A stretch of 64,000 nt of DNA from Gambelia wislizenii (GCA_030847615.1 JAUMIR010000003.1:193201149-193265148), one strand, 5' to 3'. Numbered from the stretch's first letter, positions 21,608-32,845 are shown. The notes: generated by a model from the letters alone, not told the origin. Numbers and translations are program-made.

Positions 21608-24562
21608 TCAGGAAGGACTCATCCCGCGCTTTCTGCAAGCGCGCTGATGACTAAAAAGGCCAATCCGAGATAAACAAGTCCGGTTGCAAAAAGCACAGCA
21701 GAAGGTCTCCTTGGGTGATGTTTTTGGGTTGTGATTCTTTCTGCGTTGTTGTTTCTCTTCAAGACTTGTTCGTCGTGAGTTCTCAAATAAGGCTGCAGCA
21801 TTGTGGATAGTGCGTCTCCATGCCTCCCGATGTGAGGCCAGGGTGGACCACTGTTGGTGATCAATTTGGCCAAGCCTGAGATGTTGTTTCAGGGAGTCTT
21901 TGTATCGTTTTTTTGGAGCGCCCCTCTTACGCTGACCCGTGGCGAGTTCACCGTAGAGTAGTATTTTTGGGAGGCGACGGTCCTCCATCGTAGAAACGTG
22001 CCCTGCCCAGCGCAGCTGTGTTCTCAATATCATGGCCTCAACGCTGGTGATCCCTGCTTGCTCAAGGACACCAACATTCGTCACATAGTCAGTCCAGTGT
22101 ATATTTAGGATTGTGCGTAGACAGCGCTGATGAAAGCGCTCGAGGAGTCGTAGGTGGTGGCGATAGGTGACCCATGTTTCAGATCCATAAAGGAGGATAG
22201 ACAGTACGATGGCTCTATACACACTGATTTTTGTGCTTTGCCTCAGGTGTTTATTGCTCCAGACTCTTTTGTGAAGTCTTCCAAATGCACTATATGCCTT
22301 TGCTAATCTGTGATCGATCTCTTTGTCAATCTTGGCATCTGAGGAGATTATGCTTCCCAGGTAGGTGAACTGCTGAACGGACTTGAGCACAGATTTACCG
22401 ATGGCAATGTGGGGATGGTGGTGTTCATCCTGTGGTGCATGCTGGTAAAGAACTTCTGTTTTCTTCTGGTTGACTTCTAGCCCAAACAGCTCTGCAGCTG
22501 TTGCAAAGCAGGACGTTAGGCACTGCAAAGCTGCTTCTGTGTGGGCAACAAGGGCAGCATCATCGGCGAAGAGCAGCTCATGAACTAGATAGTTTAGAGT
22601 CTTAGTGTGAGCCCTCAGACGGCTTAAGTTAAACAAGCTACCATCAGTACGGTAGCGTATATAGATGCCGTCGTCTTCTTCAAGCTCTGCCATAGCCCTT
22701 TGGAGCATCGTGCTAAAGAAGATTGTAAATAAAGTTGGTGCTAGAACACAACCTTGCTTCACTCCATTAGTTATTAGAAAGGGCTCTGAAAGAGCATCGC
22801 CATATCTGACTTGAGCATGCTGTCCCTCGTGTAGCAAGATAATCATTTTAAGGAATTTGGGGGGACATCCTAGTCTTTCCAGGATCTGCCACAGACCTTT
22901 TCTACTTACAGTGTCAAAGGCTTTCGTGAGGTCGACAAATGTTACATAGAGACGCTTGTTCTGCTCCCTACATTTTTCTTGCAGTTGCCTAAGGGCAAAT
23001 ACCATGTCTGTAGTACTCCTATTGGCTCTGAAGCCACATTGGCTTTCAGGGAGAAGTTCTTCTGCAATAGCAGGAACTATTCTGTTCAGGAGTATCCTTG
23101 CAAGGATTTTTCCAGCAATAGAGAGCGGTGTTATGCCTCGATAGTTTGAGCAATCGGATTTTGCTCCTTTTTTCTTGTACAGGGTGATGATGACTGCATC
23201 TCGGAGGTCTGATGGCAGTTCCCCTTTTTCCCAGCAATTCACAAGGAATTCGTGGAATTTTTCGTGGAGTACATGACCTCCGTGTTTCCAAACTTCAGGT
23301 GGGATTCCATCAATCCCAGCTGCCTTGCCGTTTTTCATCTGCTGTATGGCCTTAAGGGTCTCTTCCAAAGTGGGAGCTATGTCCAATTCATTTTTCATTG
23401 GTTTTTGTATCATATGTTGGATAGCTGAGGCTTGGACTACTCGGTTGGCGCTAAAGAGACTTTGAAAATGTTCAGCCCAACGATTTAGGATGGAGGCTTT
23501 ATCGGTAATTAATGTTTGACCATCTGTACTGTATAAGGAGCTTTGGACCTGATAAGTAGGTCCAAACACTGCTTTAAGAGCTTCATAAAATCCTCTATGA
23601 TCACCCAGATCTGCACAGTGTTGTGTCTTTTCTGCTATATTGATCCACCACTTGTTCTGCATGTCTCGGAGTTTTTGTTGTAGTTTGCTACATGTGAGGC
23701 GGAAAGCTGCTTTTCTTACGTGACAGGTTGGCTGGGAGAGGTATGCCTGGTGAGCAGCTCTCTTCCTTGCCAACAGCTCCTGGATCTCTTGGTTGTTTTC
23801 ATCAAACCAGTCTTGATTTTTCTTGTGGGAGAACCCGAGGGATTCTTCTGCAGACTGGAGGATACTGTTTTTGATATGTTGCCAAAGCACTGTAGGAGAA
23901 GGATCTGTAGGATGGTCTTCAAGTTTCGTTTGTAGATTTGCCTGGAAGTTGTCTCTCATGGTAGCTTGTTGAAGATTGTTGACTTGGAGTCTCTTCTTTA
24001 AGATGCCACCCCTCTTAGGTTTGAACTTAAGATGAAGATTTAATTTACATCTGACGAGGCGATGATCTGTTTGGCATTCTGCACTGGGCATCACTCGGGT
24101 ATGACGGACATCACGAATGTCTCTCTGACGGACTAGAACGTAGTCAATGAGCTGCCAATGTTTGGATCGGGGATGCATCCAGGTTGTCTTCAAGCTATCT
24201 TTCTGCTGAAAGATTGTGTTTGTAATAGTCAGCTGTTGTTCTGCACAGAACTCTAGCAGGAGGCGTCCGTTATCATTGCAATTTCCAACACCATGCTTGC
24301 CTAAGACACCTTTCCAGGCTTCGGAGTTCTTTCCTACTCTGGCATTGAAGTCACCAAGGATAATAATTTTATCTTCTACAGGGACTTTTTGTATGAGTTG
24401 GCGTAGGTCTGTGTAGAATTTGTCTTTCTCTACAGGGTCGGCTTGCATAGTTGGGGCATATATACTAAAGAGAACAACATATGGGAGGCGTAAGGAAATA
24501 ATGCGATCAGAGTGTCCTGTTGGGAAGGTTTCGAGTTTGGAGGCAATGGAGTTTTTAATCAT
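21608..24562 (-). CDS. LINE polyprotein: endonuclease (part), reverse transcriptase, C2HC zinc finger
   Basis: A 984-residue frame with no internal stop. Residues 1-180 are the C-terminal part of an APE-type endonuclease: IYAPTM near 34-39, LGDFNARVG at 69-77, LIDYVLVRQR near 138-147 and TDH at 165-167. Residues ~400-800 are the reverse transcriptase: GKAAGIDGIPPEVW near 412, FVDLTKAFDTVSR near 542, NGVKQGCVLAPTLF near 599 and catalytic FADD at 665-668. The C-terminus carries a C-x2-C-x12-H-x3-C finger at 956-976, probably for nucleic-acid binding. The protein would nick target DNA and copy its RNA there. The first Met is not the true start: the N-terminal endonuclease residues lie in another frame at 24568-24888, separated by a one-base frame break. 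This is by far the least decayed coding region in the window. Confidence 0.85.
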   Translation of the reverse strand: MIKNSIASKLETFPTGHSDRIISLRLPYVVLFSIYAPTMQADPVEKDKFYTDLRQLIQKVPVEDKIIILGDFNARVGKNSEAWKGVLGKHGVGNCNDNGRLLLEFCAEQQLTITNTIFQQKDSLKTTWMHPRSKHWQLIDYVLVRQRDIRDVRHTRVMPSAECQTDHRLVRCKLNLHLKFKPKRGGILKKRLQVNNLQQATMRDNFQANLQTKLEDHPTDPSPTVLWQHIKNSILQSAEESLGFSHKKNQDWFDENNQEIQELLARKRAAHQAYLSQPTCHVRKAAFRLTCSKLQQKLRDMQNKWWINIAEKTQHCADLGDHRGFYEALKAVFGPTYQVQSSLYSTDGQTLITDKASILNRWAEHFQSLFSANRVVQASAIQHMIQKPMKNELDIAPTLEETLKAIQQMKNGKAAGIDGIPPEVWKHGGHVLHEKFHEFLVNCWEKGELPSDLRDAVIITLYKKKGAKSDCSNYRGITPLSIAGKILARILLNRIVPAIAEELLPESQCGFRANRSTTDMVFALRQLQEKCREQNKRLYVTFVDLTKAFDTVSRKGLWQILERLGCPPKFLKMIILLHEGQHAQVRYGDALSEPFLITNGVKQGCVLAPTLFTIFFSTMLQRAMAELEEDDGIYIRYRTDGSLFNLSRLRAHTKTLNYLVHELLFADDAALVAHTEAALQCLTSCFATAAELFGLEVNQKKTEVLYQHAPQDEHHHPHIAIGKSVLKSVQQFTYLGSIISSDAKIDKEIDHRLAKAYSAFGRLHKRVWSNKHLRQSTKISVYRAIVLSILLYGSETWVTYRHHLRLLERFHQRCLRTILNIHWTDYVTNVGVLEQAGITSVEAMILRTQLRWAGHVSTMEDRRLPKILLYGELATGQRKRGAPKKRYKDSLKQHLRLGQIDHQQWSTLASHREAWRRTIHNAAALFENSRRTSLEEKQQRRKNHNPKTSPKETFCCAFCNRTCLSRIGLFSHQRACRKRGMSPS

Positions 24563-24567
24563 AAAGC

Positions 24568-24888
24568 CTACTCCTGAAAGATGTTTTTCAGTTTTGGGTT
24601 TGCCAGACCAGTAAAGTGTTCTTTAATGCTGCCTTCCTCATGGAAGCGAACTTCACTAAGACCATGTTCTTTAATGCTGCCTTCCTCATGGAAGCGAACT
24701 TCACTAAGAGCAGCAATGTCAATATTAAGCCGTGATAGTTCAAGGGCTATTAGGGCGGAACAACGCTCAGGCCGTCCACTATCTTCAGAGTCTTGCATGG
24801 TTCTGATGTTCCAGCATGCAAGTGTCAGTTTATTTACACCTTTGGAGGCCGGTGTGTGCCTTTGTTTCTTTGCCTTGGTTTGACCGCA
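24568..24888 (-). pseudogene. Endonuclease N-terminus of the same LINE, out of frame
   Basis: The open frame runs from after a TGA at 24891-24889 to a stop at 24568; the first ATG is at 24798. It encodes the start of an APE-type endonuclease: LACWNIRTM, then ALELSRLNIDIAALSEVRF, where the Glu in SEVRF is probably the metal-binding residue. A 16-residue segment (SEVRFHEEGSIKEHGL) is tandemly duplicated. After the second SIKEH the reading slips. One extra base there would join it to the 984-codon frame through a KPKTEKHLSGVGF-like segment. The slip separates this part from the rest of the enzyme. Confidence 0.75.
24617..24712. repeat. 48-bp in-frame tandem duplication in the endonuclease
   Basis: 24617-24664 and 24665-24712 are two copies of one 48-base unit (TGTTCTTTAATGCTGCCTTC...), identical over the first 44 bases. 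The length is 16 codons, so the frame is kept. Confidence 0.9.
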
Positions 24889-25620
24889 TCAGAAGATTCC
24901 CGTTGGCTGCGGCTAGCCAACCAGGTAGTTGGGGATGAGCTTTCGTTAGGCCACCTTTTCTAGGCCCCTCTCCATATGGAGCAAGCAGTGCTCTCCTTAA
25001 AAAAGGCTGCTTGGTCGTTCAGGATGCTGCCGAACAAGACTGTCATCTCCCGGGTCAGCCTCGAGCAACCAATGTCCTGAACCGCCTGCATGCAGGGTTG
25101 GGGCTGTGGCTTCCAGTGCATCTTTACACCTGCCGGTTTCGTCCCTTGCCAGTCGCTACAGGGCTTTTTTGGAACTGGATTTGTCCTTCGAGCCTGTGCA
25201 ATGGATTTTTCTGGTGGAGCGCAGCGTGCACAGAACTGGCCTCACCCTTTAAACCAGAGATTCATCTGCCGTGGCCTTGCAAGCATGGACGTGGCAGCGA
25301 GGTCCTCGGGCCATAGGTTTGATTAGAGTTTCCTTCTCTTAGATGGTTGACCTTACAGGGTTGGACGAGCACCATCTGCCCGGGTTTGGGATTAGAGTTT
25401 TCCTTCTCCTAGGACGGTTGCCACAAGGCTAGAGAGTCCATCCTGCCCTTTGACGCTCTTCACCCTTCGGTTTTGACCTGTCTGGCATGGGAGACCCTAC
25501 CAGTGGCTATTATGCCACCGCCAGCATAGCTCAAAACATCATTAGGGTACGCAAGCCTCTCTCCCACGACAAGGGGGCGTCAATGGAGAGGGCCACCATC
25601 CAAGAATTTAGTTAATAGGT

Positions 25621-27029
25621 AGCAGACCATGGCTGGCCCTATCAAGAAGTGGTAGGAGATGGTTTCCATAGGCAATGAAGCTCTGTAAGTAGTAAATTTA
25701 TCATCCTCACCACCCTTATAGCACCTTTATCATTCTAGCAAGCCATCACTGCTCTACATAGCTCTCCCAAGCTTCCAGTATCCCAAAATTTTCCAGGCAT
25801 TGTAGGTGGGGTAACTTGGAAAATCATCTGTGCTGTGCAGGAGGGTGTACTGTCGCTATGTAATATGAAGTCACTGCCACAACACAGTGTGTATGGAGGA
25901 GGGAGTGGTACAGCTGTGCTATGTGGGTGGGGGGATTTCTTGAACAGCTTCTATACTAGAGGTGGGTGAAAGACTGAAACAAACAAACAAGAAATTCCCT
26001 TATTGCTCCTTGTGCTTTCATTCAGCTATATAAGCAGCAGCATTATTGGTTTTCATAAAGACATGATGCTTGTTTATTATGTACCAAAGAAATGTCATAG
26101 AGTCTTCTTTCTTCATTGAAGGCAACAAATCTAAACCCCTGTGACCTAACACATTATTCTGACATTTGTCTAGAACTGAACAAATCCTGATGTCAGTGTA
26201 GGGACACAACCAGCTTAGCTGCAAGAGGAAAACTTAGATCTGATAGCACCTTCTGGTCTCTCTGTGTGTTTGTGCCTTCAAGTTATCTGTCAGCTTACTG
26301 TTACCCCTTGGCACCCAAAAAAAGGGGGAAGTGAAGACAGCAACAGAAAACAGCAAATATGTGCTTTCTGTAATAGTTTTGGGCTGTACTACTCTCATAT
26401 TTATGAATTGTGATTATTTTGCATATGTTCTTGGGTTATTATGCTGTATAGTTGTTATATCTGTTAGATTTGTTATTGTTATTACTGGTAATTTACTCAT
26501 GGTTTGCAGCATTACACTCATGCAACTGATACATTGTGTGCATTTTAATAATACAATATTTTCTTCCATGTTTTTAAAAAGTGCACACTCATGTAAAGGC
26601 TTTTTTTTTAAAAAAAAAAAGTTACAATTTATGGTCACACTTAATCATTTCCACTGTTTCATTTGTATGGATTTCTTGGTGAGAATACCAGAACCAGATT
26701 GTCAATTTTTTTCTTTTGATGGAGGCTATCCACATGATCTGTGGATAAAGAATGGAAACTTTATAATAAGTTTGGTTCCTTCTCCCCACCCAGTTTTGCT
26801 TTCAATGCAACTTTTGAATGATTCTTGAGGCATTGTGCTTATTTGTCATGCACTTATCAATTCAACATAAACAGCTATATAAGAATTCAAAAGTGGTTCC
26901 ATTACTGTGGTTACCATTGGATCTCTGGATCATGTAGAAAGGTTCTTGCCACATCTTGTCATCTAGCTGTAAATGGGAAACAATTTGTGTTGTTAGAGGA
27001 AATGGTTAGTGTGTCATAGGGAATAAGGC
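25621..27029. other. Unassigned stretch
   Basis: No gene recognised. The only named item is a short SINE tail near 26262. A T/A homopolymer pair lies at 26601-26620. Confidence 0.3.
26262..26300 (-). mobile_element. SINE tail fragment
   Basis: GTGTGTTTGTGCCTTCAAGT is the reverse strand of the ACTTGAAGGCACA tail of the Sauria-type SINEs; the remainder is not recognisable. Confidence 0.35.
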
Positions 27030-27130
27030 CTCATCTACACTGGCAAGAATATGCTGGCTTCTGGCCCCTTATTCTGACCCCCGGATCAGGCCCATTGCTC
27101 CCCCATTACCTGCACAAAATGGGCAGGAGT
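27030..27130 (+). mobile_element. hAT-like element D, 5' fragment
   Basis: GCCTCATCTACACTGGCAAG followed by AATATGCTGGCTTC and GGATCAGGCCCATTGCTCCC matches the first ~90 bp of element D at 20834. The rest of the element is missing. Confidence 0.5.
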
Positions 27131-28108
27131 CCACAGCTGAGAAGCATCACTAAAGACATATCTCAAATGAATTTTCATCTACATCTACGTTGGAGCAACT
27201 CTGGCATGGAAAGGGCTTGCATCATTTTACATAGCTGTGTGGTATTTTCTATCTGATATTAACAGAGTGGGTTTTACCTATGTGGAACTAGGTACTATGT
27301 TATTCTAGTATCCCGTGAGCAGGCTCTTTAAGACATTAGAGGATGTACATTATCTTTTAATACCTAGATTCTCAGACTACAAATGGGTATGAAATGAGAT
27401 TCCAGAAGGGATAGAATTTCTTCTGCTCTAGTGAGACAAATTTTGGATGGGTTGGATAATACTTTCAGAGCACCTTCACTGAAACAATAGAAGGCCTACT
27501 AGGAAATATCCCAGAAGAACTGTTTATATTACTGCAACATATTGTTTGAAGAGTGCATGGAAACAGTAAGTGATGCAAAATGGTGTAGCCAAATGGCTTT
27601 ACAAAATGCAATTTATCAACTGTATTAAACTGGTTTTAAAATACAACACCTTTTTTCTTCCTCTCTTTTGTTTCCTCTCCCTTTGTTTTATGATTTCATT
27701 GGCTCCAGAGCTGGTGTACATTTTCCCAATTTGTAGGATGTGTCAGGAGAACCAGAAAGCTATGGATCATACAGTTCTCTCAGATTTCTCCTGATTGGCC
27801 CCAACATATCTGCGGAATGCCCCCTTTTTGCTTCTACTGACAGTTGTAATGGTTTCCATGATGGAAATCAGGTGCTGGTACAACCCAGCTCACCTGCTCT
27901 AAAATTCTATGGTGTAGAAATGATGGGATGTGTAGTAGTATAGTTTGTCATGGGGAATGTATATCCAGCCTGCTTGTTGTTGCATTCCTGTTCGATTATC
28001 TAGGGCTGGAATGTTAAAGGTCAATGTGGTAGGAGAACAGTGGTTAGAAACAAAAGTAAGTTAGCCTGAGGAAGTAAAATATTTTCCTTAATTAACAAAT
28101 GAGATTGT
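27131..28108. other. Unassigned stretch
   Basis: No gene or clear repeat recognised. Confidence 0.3.
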
Positions 28109-28726
28109 GGAGATTATCAGACAGGGACAAAAAAAGCATCCCCATCTCACTATGTTCTCTCCCGCCCCTCTCCCATCCCCATCCTGGCACACAAACGAAA
28201 AGTTTCAGACCTACCTTATAGCATGTCTGTCCCCTCCCCTTGGCAGTCCAGGAATGAATGGGAGCTGCATTCACTTCCTGGTTTGAAATCCCGGGCCTTT
28301 CTCGCGAGAGGAACAGCGTGGGAAAAAATCAAAAATAAAAAGTAAAAGAAAGATCCAAAAGTGACACCAAGCACAAAAACACACTTAAAAACATACAAGT
28401 AAGCAGAAACGAAAAAGGGAGGGTACAAAAAGTGTGTCACTTTCCTCAATCTCTCGATCGTACTCGGAAGTGTTTGGCACAGACCTCCCACTGACACTGA
28501 CATAGTGCTAGCATAACAGGGCACCTTTTCACTCGCCCGTCATTCTGTTACAGAAATGGAACAAGTGATCTATTCATGGCTTGGCCAATGAATAAAAATG
28601 AGTGCTGGTGGAACTGGAGCATCACAGGAGCATGGAGACTCAGGGATGATGTTGTCTGACAGGAAAGCCCTTTCACAATCTCCTGGCATCATTGTTATGC
28701 CATATTTAGCCCATTTGATAATCTCC
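28109..28726. mobile_element. Family B element, copy 1 (TIR GGAGATTATCAGAC)
   Basis: Starts GGAGATTATCAGACAGGGAC and ends ATTTGATAATCTCC, flanked by tgt on both sides (28106-28108 and 28727-28729). It is 618 bp and non-coding. It is collinear with copy 3 at 61584: CATCCTGGCACAC, GCATTCACTTCCTGGTTTGA, AAACACACTTAAAAACATAC, GTGTCACTTTCCTC, CGGAAGTGTTTGGCACAGAC, CACCTTTTCACTCGCCCGTC, and GGCATCATTGTTATGCC near the right end. Confidence 0.8.
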
Positions 28727-30356
28727 TGTAGCCCTCCAAAAAGTTTGAAACTGCTATGCCTTAAATGCACTGTATTAATGAGGATTGGTCAGCCCTGGCA
28801 ATGAAAGTCAGTGAATGATGTTTGCTGCAGTTTTCTGTAATAAAGTTTTGCTGAATTAACCCTGAAAGCTTCAGTTTCTGAGCTGTTGGAACTCTGAATG
28901 TGACAATGGGAAGGAGGGAGTCTGCAACCTCAAGCTTCCTCTTCAGCATTAGACTTCCCACTTTCTGTTTCTCAAAAGGTAGAACATCCTATGATTGTTG
29001 ACATACCCTCAAAAATATGACTCCAGGTAAGTTATTTCAAACAAAATAAGAAAACTTACAGCTTCAAAACAACAATCAAATATCAACCATCATCTCATAT
29101 CTGGTCCATGCTACTTTTCAAAAATGAATGCAAATGATTGATACCTAAACTATATTGGGCTTTCACACAGCCTATAAAAGAAAGCCATATATCATAAATC
29201 TTCCACATTTCCTCATGCTTCCTCTTTCCACACAACTAAGTATATTCAGCTATTTTGGACATTCTGCTGTATGCCATATTTTAGCTAGCCAGTGTTTTAT
29301 TGATGGTTCTGTCTCCTGTTATAAATTCCAAACTAGCACAATGTTGCTTCTGCATAGTTGGTTCTAAATATCTGAATAATATAATTAATGAGTTCAAAGA
29401 AATAAGTTCCATCAGTTTCAAAAGCAGCTCTTTCATTTCTGGTCAAAGAAAACAGGAAGTAAGTCTATGCATTTCGACTCTTATCACATAACACCCTAGA
29501 TGCGATATGTTTTAAACTTTGTCTCTGTGGCATCACCTTGTATTTGTAAAGTTCTTTGTTTTTAAAGTGAACTCAGAATTCCTGATGGGAAACCATTTTG
29601 CCCCAAATATGCCTGATGCATAACACCCAACTTAAGACAGTTTCCCCTTTGTGCTTAATAAGTACAAAGAAAGCCAAGTACGGTATGTCTTTTGATATGA
29701 ATTCTTGATAAGAGTGATTATAATTTTAACATATGCTGCATTGTTTGATGAAATGTTTTAGATGCTGGAAAGAAGAGTCCTTGAAGGCCAAGCGTGAAAA
29801 TAATGTCCTACTTGTGTAAAATAAATTTGAATCTTCAAGTACAGAAGCTGTTTATTGCTACCCAGAGTGCCATGTAGAACAGACATCAGAGAGTTCATCA
29901 CGAGGCCGTGGATGATTCGACTTTCTCTTCTTGAATGAGTTACAGATGCTTCCCATATCCTTTCAGTTATCTGATCCTATGCATATTTCTACTGAAATAA
30001 ACCACATCTGAGTTCAATGAGGCATAGTCCCAAGCAAGCTTTCCTATGGAAAAGCACAGAAATCTAACAAATAACTGGCATGCCAGCTCAAATGTGTCAG
30101 TATCTTGATGGATTGGTGGAAGGCCAATATAAGCAGCTGCTTTATAGTATCTCAGTTCTGCTATACTATCCAGACCAGTATTGTCTACTCTGACTGGCAA
30201 CTATTCTCCAGATGTGTTCCCCAGGCCCATAGCCAGAAATGTTGATAATGAGAGTGACCAGACCAGTTAAAAGAAATGAAGGTGAAGTGTGACACTTGTA
30301 AATATAGGTGCCACATTATCCACCAGGAAATATATATGTGTACAGGCAGGGCTAGG
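28727..30356. other. Unassigned stretch
   Basis: No gene or named repeat recognised; small open frames only. Confidence 0.3.
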
Positions 30357-30570
30357 TTGCCAGTGTAGCTTAGTGGTTTGAGTGCTGGATTACAACTCTG
30401 GAGACCAGGGTTTGAAGCCCCACTCAGCCTTCAAAAAAACACTGGGTGAATTGAGGAAGACACACTCTTTCAGTTCTCAAAAATCCCTGTGATTGGTTCT
30501 CCTTGGGTTCGCCATAAGTCAAAAATGACTTGAAGGCACACAACAACAACAACAACAACAACAACAACAG
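30357..30570 (+). mobile_element. Sauria-type SINE, full length
   Basis: The tRNA-like head has a pol III A box TAGCTTAGTGG (30366-30376) and a B box GGTTTGAAGCC (30409-30419). A middle region follows (ACTGGGTGAATTGAGGAAGA), then the BovB-type tail GCCATAAGTCAAAAATGACT with TGAAGGCACACAAC and an AAC repeat to 30570. The internal promoter boxes are well kept. It is non-coding and depends on LINE enzymes. Confidence 0.85.
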
Positions 30571-30929
30571 GAAGGACAAACAGAATGCTGCATGAGCAAA
30601 AGCCAATCCTTCACTTCCCTGGAAGTGGAGGCTAGATGAATGTTGGGGAACTGCATGCCTTCTGGCTCCAAGGCACATTCGGAATATTTAATATTTAAAA
30701 TTATTAAAACAGAACAAATGTGCTCCACATAGGATGAGCTTCTCTCAGACTGGCTGAGGGTCTCTTTAGGAGCTGATGACACAAGGTCCATGGCCTGGGA
30801 CTCAATGTTGATTTTCCCCTGGACACAAAAGTTTTAAGTAGCCCCAAGGATAATGAAAGAGGGGCATCCCCCAAAATCTTGTCAGGTTGATTGAAGGACC
30901 TTACAGAAGCCAATGGCACAACCTCTCTG
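30571..30929. other. Unassigned stretch upstream of the L2
   Basis: No clear feature. It may include more of the decayed 5' part of the adjoining L2 LINE, but no motif could be matched. Confidence 0.25.
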
Positions 30930-31128
30930 GCAGAGCTTGGAAAATTACTTTGAAGAAGAATGAATTCAATGACCTGGTCCTTATAGTAGGAACTGGTTGG
31001 GAGGAGGGAACTGGCTGACTGGGTAAAGTCAGTGGTGAATGCATCTCTGCAACAAAGGAGGGTTCCACCATGCCTAAAAGAGGATAAGACCATTGCTTAA
31101 AATCAATGCCTCCCTGAATTCTACCATA

Positions 31129-32396
31129 CAAGGTCTGTCTATTAAATAAAGAGACTGTATTTCTGCCTTTCAGAAAAATCAGGGAGAACTGATTGTGAAT
31201 GCTTGAGTGGTGACCTTGAACATGTCTGAACATGCATAACAAACATCAACACTCTCAGCCATCCAGTTAATTGTTAGTCACCATTGAAAGCAGCTGTGTT
31301 GTCTGTTGTGTGCTGGGAAAATGCTAATGTTAATTTGATGTTTTTACTAAAATTGAACAAAACACCAACAGAATCTTTTCAAATGCTTACTGAGGCCTAT
31401 GAGGAAGACTGCATGTCTCATGCATGTGTGTTTGAGTGGCACAAAAGATTCAGAGAAGCACATGAGAATATGGAAGACAATGAATGCCCTGGATGACCTT
31501 CCATTTCAAAAACTGAAGAAATTGTGGGAAAAGTCAGCCAGATTGTTCAAGAAGACCACCAGCTCAGTGTCTGAATGATAGCTAAAGCTGTGAACATTGA
31601 CAAAGACACTGCATGGAAAATTTTGCATGATAATCTCAACATGAGAAATGTTTGTGCCAAGATGGTCCCTAGGGTTCTCACAAAAGCCAAAAGAGTGCCG
31701 CAAGGAAATTTGCACTGATATTCTGCAGCAACATGAGCCGGACCCAAACCTTTTTCAAAAAATCATCACTTGTGATGAAACTTGGATCTTCCATTATGAT
31801 CCTGAGACAAAATGACAGTCAATGCACTGGAAAACATCATCATCACCAAGAATGAAAAAGCATGTCAAAGAAAGTCCACATTCAAAACCATGTTCATTCT
31901 TGTTGCTTTATACATCAAGGGTATAATTTTGGCAGAATGGGTTCCAGAAGGCAGAACAGTGAACCTGCATTAATATAAGGAAGTTTTGACAAAGCTGAGA
32001 GAAAGAGCGGGGGGGGGGATGGTTTCATTTTTATCAAGACAATGTGTCTTCTCACACAGCACTTTCTGTGAAGCAGTTTTTGGCTGATAAACACATTACT
32101 ATACTTGAACATCCTCCATATTCACCAGCTTTGGCACCATGTGACTTTTTTCTTTTCCCTGAAGTGAAATTGGTGCTTAAAGGAACATGTTTTGAGTCAA
32201 TTGATTCAGTAAAGAAGAAAATGGCAGATATGTTGACGCAGCTGACAGAAACTGATCTGTACCACACTTTCGATCAGCAGAAAACAAGACTGCACCAGTG
32301 TGTGAGTGTGAATGGGGAATATTGTATTAGAATTGTAATGCATATAAATAAAGATGGATTTTTGTATCAGTCTTGTTATTTAATAGACAGACCTCG
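31129..32396 (+). mobile_element. mariner transposon, complete ends, dead
   Basis: Termini CAAGGTCTGTCTATTAAATA (left) and the inverted counterpart of CGAGGTCTGTCTATTAAATA (right) are flanked by TA (31127-31128 and 32397-32398). The length of 1268 bp is the normal mariner size. It sits in the RT region of an L2 LINE: the coding text on either side (..NASLNST | LDNYQ..) joins across it, so the insertion is younger than the L2. Confidence 0.9.
31284..32345 (+). pseudogene. mariner DD34D transposase, disrupted
   Basis: Readable segments in order: a helix-turn-helix region (TPTESFQMLTEAYEED, VFEWHKRF), a linker region (VNIDKDTAWKILHDNL, VPRVLTKAKR), then the catalytic core. All three catalytic Asp codons survive: TCDETW (31774-31776), YQDN (32038-32040) and APCDFF (32143-32145). 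The last two are 35 codons apart, the DD34D spacing. Stops and shifts occur near 31494, 31573, 31718, 31813 and between 31950 and 32010, where a run of ten G lies. In an intact element the protein cuts at the inverted repeats and inserts at TA. This copy cannot make it. Confidence 0.85.
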
Positions 32397-32845
32397 TACT
32401 GGATAATTACCAGCGAATTTCCAAGATTCCATTTTAAGGGAAAGTCTGGAAAATGTGATGCCCTCTGAGCTCTAAGGGCAAGGAGATGGAGAATCAAGAT
32501 CCATTTCAATCTGTCTTCAAGCCTGATTATGGAAAGTTATGGATGACCTCTGCCATAAACTGAATAGGTAGAATCTACCCCTGTTGGTTTTTCTGGATTT
32601 TCAGAGGCTTTCCGTACCATCACCATTATATTTTTCTGGACCAATTATTTGAGATAGAACTTTGAGACACCATTCTACAGTGGTTTTAGTCCCTCCTTGA
32701 GGGATGAATTCAGACAATGTCATGCTGGCAATTCCTGTTTGACTTCTTCGCTATTAGTCTGTTTGGGTTTCTCAGGCCACTGTAGTCTCTCTCATACTAT
32801 TTTATATATATATATAATTTTGTTGGGTATGTTGTCATTTTCAGA

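Larger units (their letters stand above)
21545..25620 (-). mobile_element. Non-LTR retrotransposon with a long open frame (near full length)
   Basis: From high to low coordinates: a GC-rich 5' region (about 25620-24890), an endonuclease start (24888-24568), one frame break near 24600, a 984-codon frame (24562-21608), and a short 3' UTR with GAATCTTCGTTTGCGAAGAA and a GAGAGA run. Boundaries are approximate because no target duplication was identified. A truncated sister copy lies at 6375-6735. The clade is uncertain; an APE-type endonuclease, RT and C-terminal C2HC finger fit several LINE clades. Confidence 0.8.

Noticed and set aside
26331..26828. 165-codon hydrophobic frame that could look like a membrane protein
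   Set aside because: AT-rich DNA gives Phe/Ile/Leu/Cys runs. It crosses a poly-T/poly-A tract and has no recognisable family signature.
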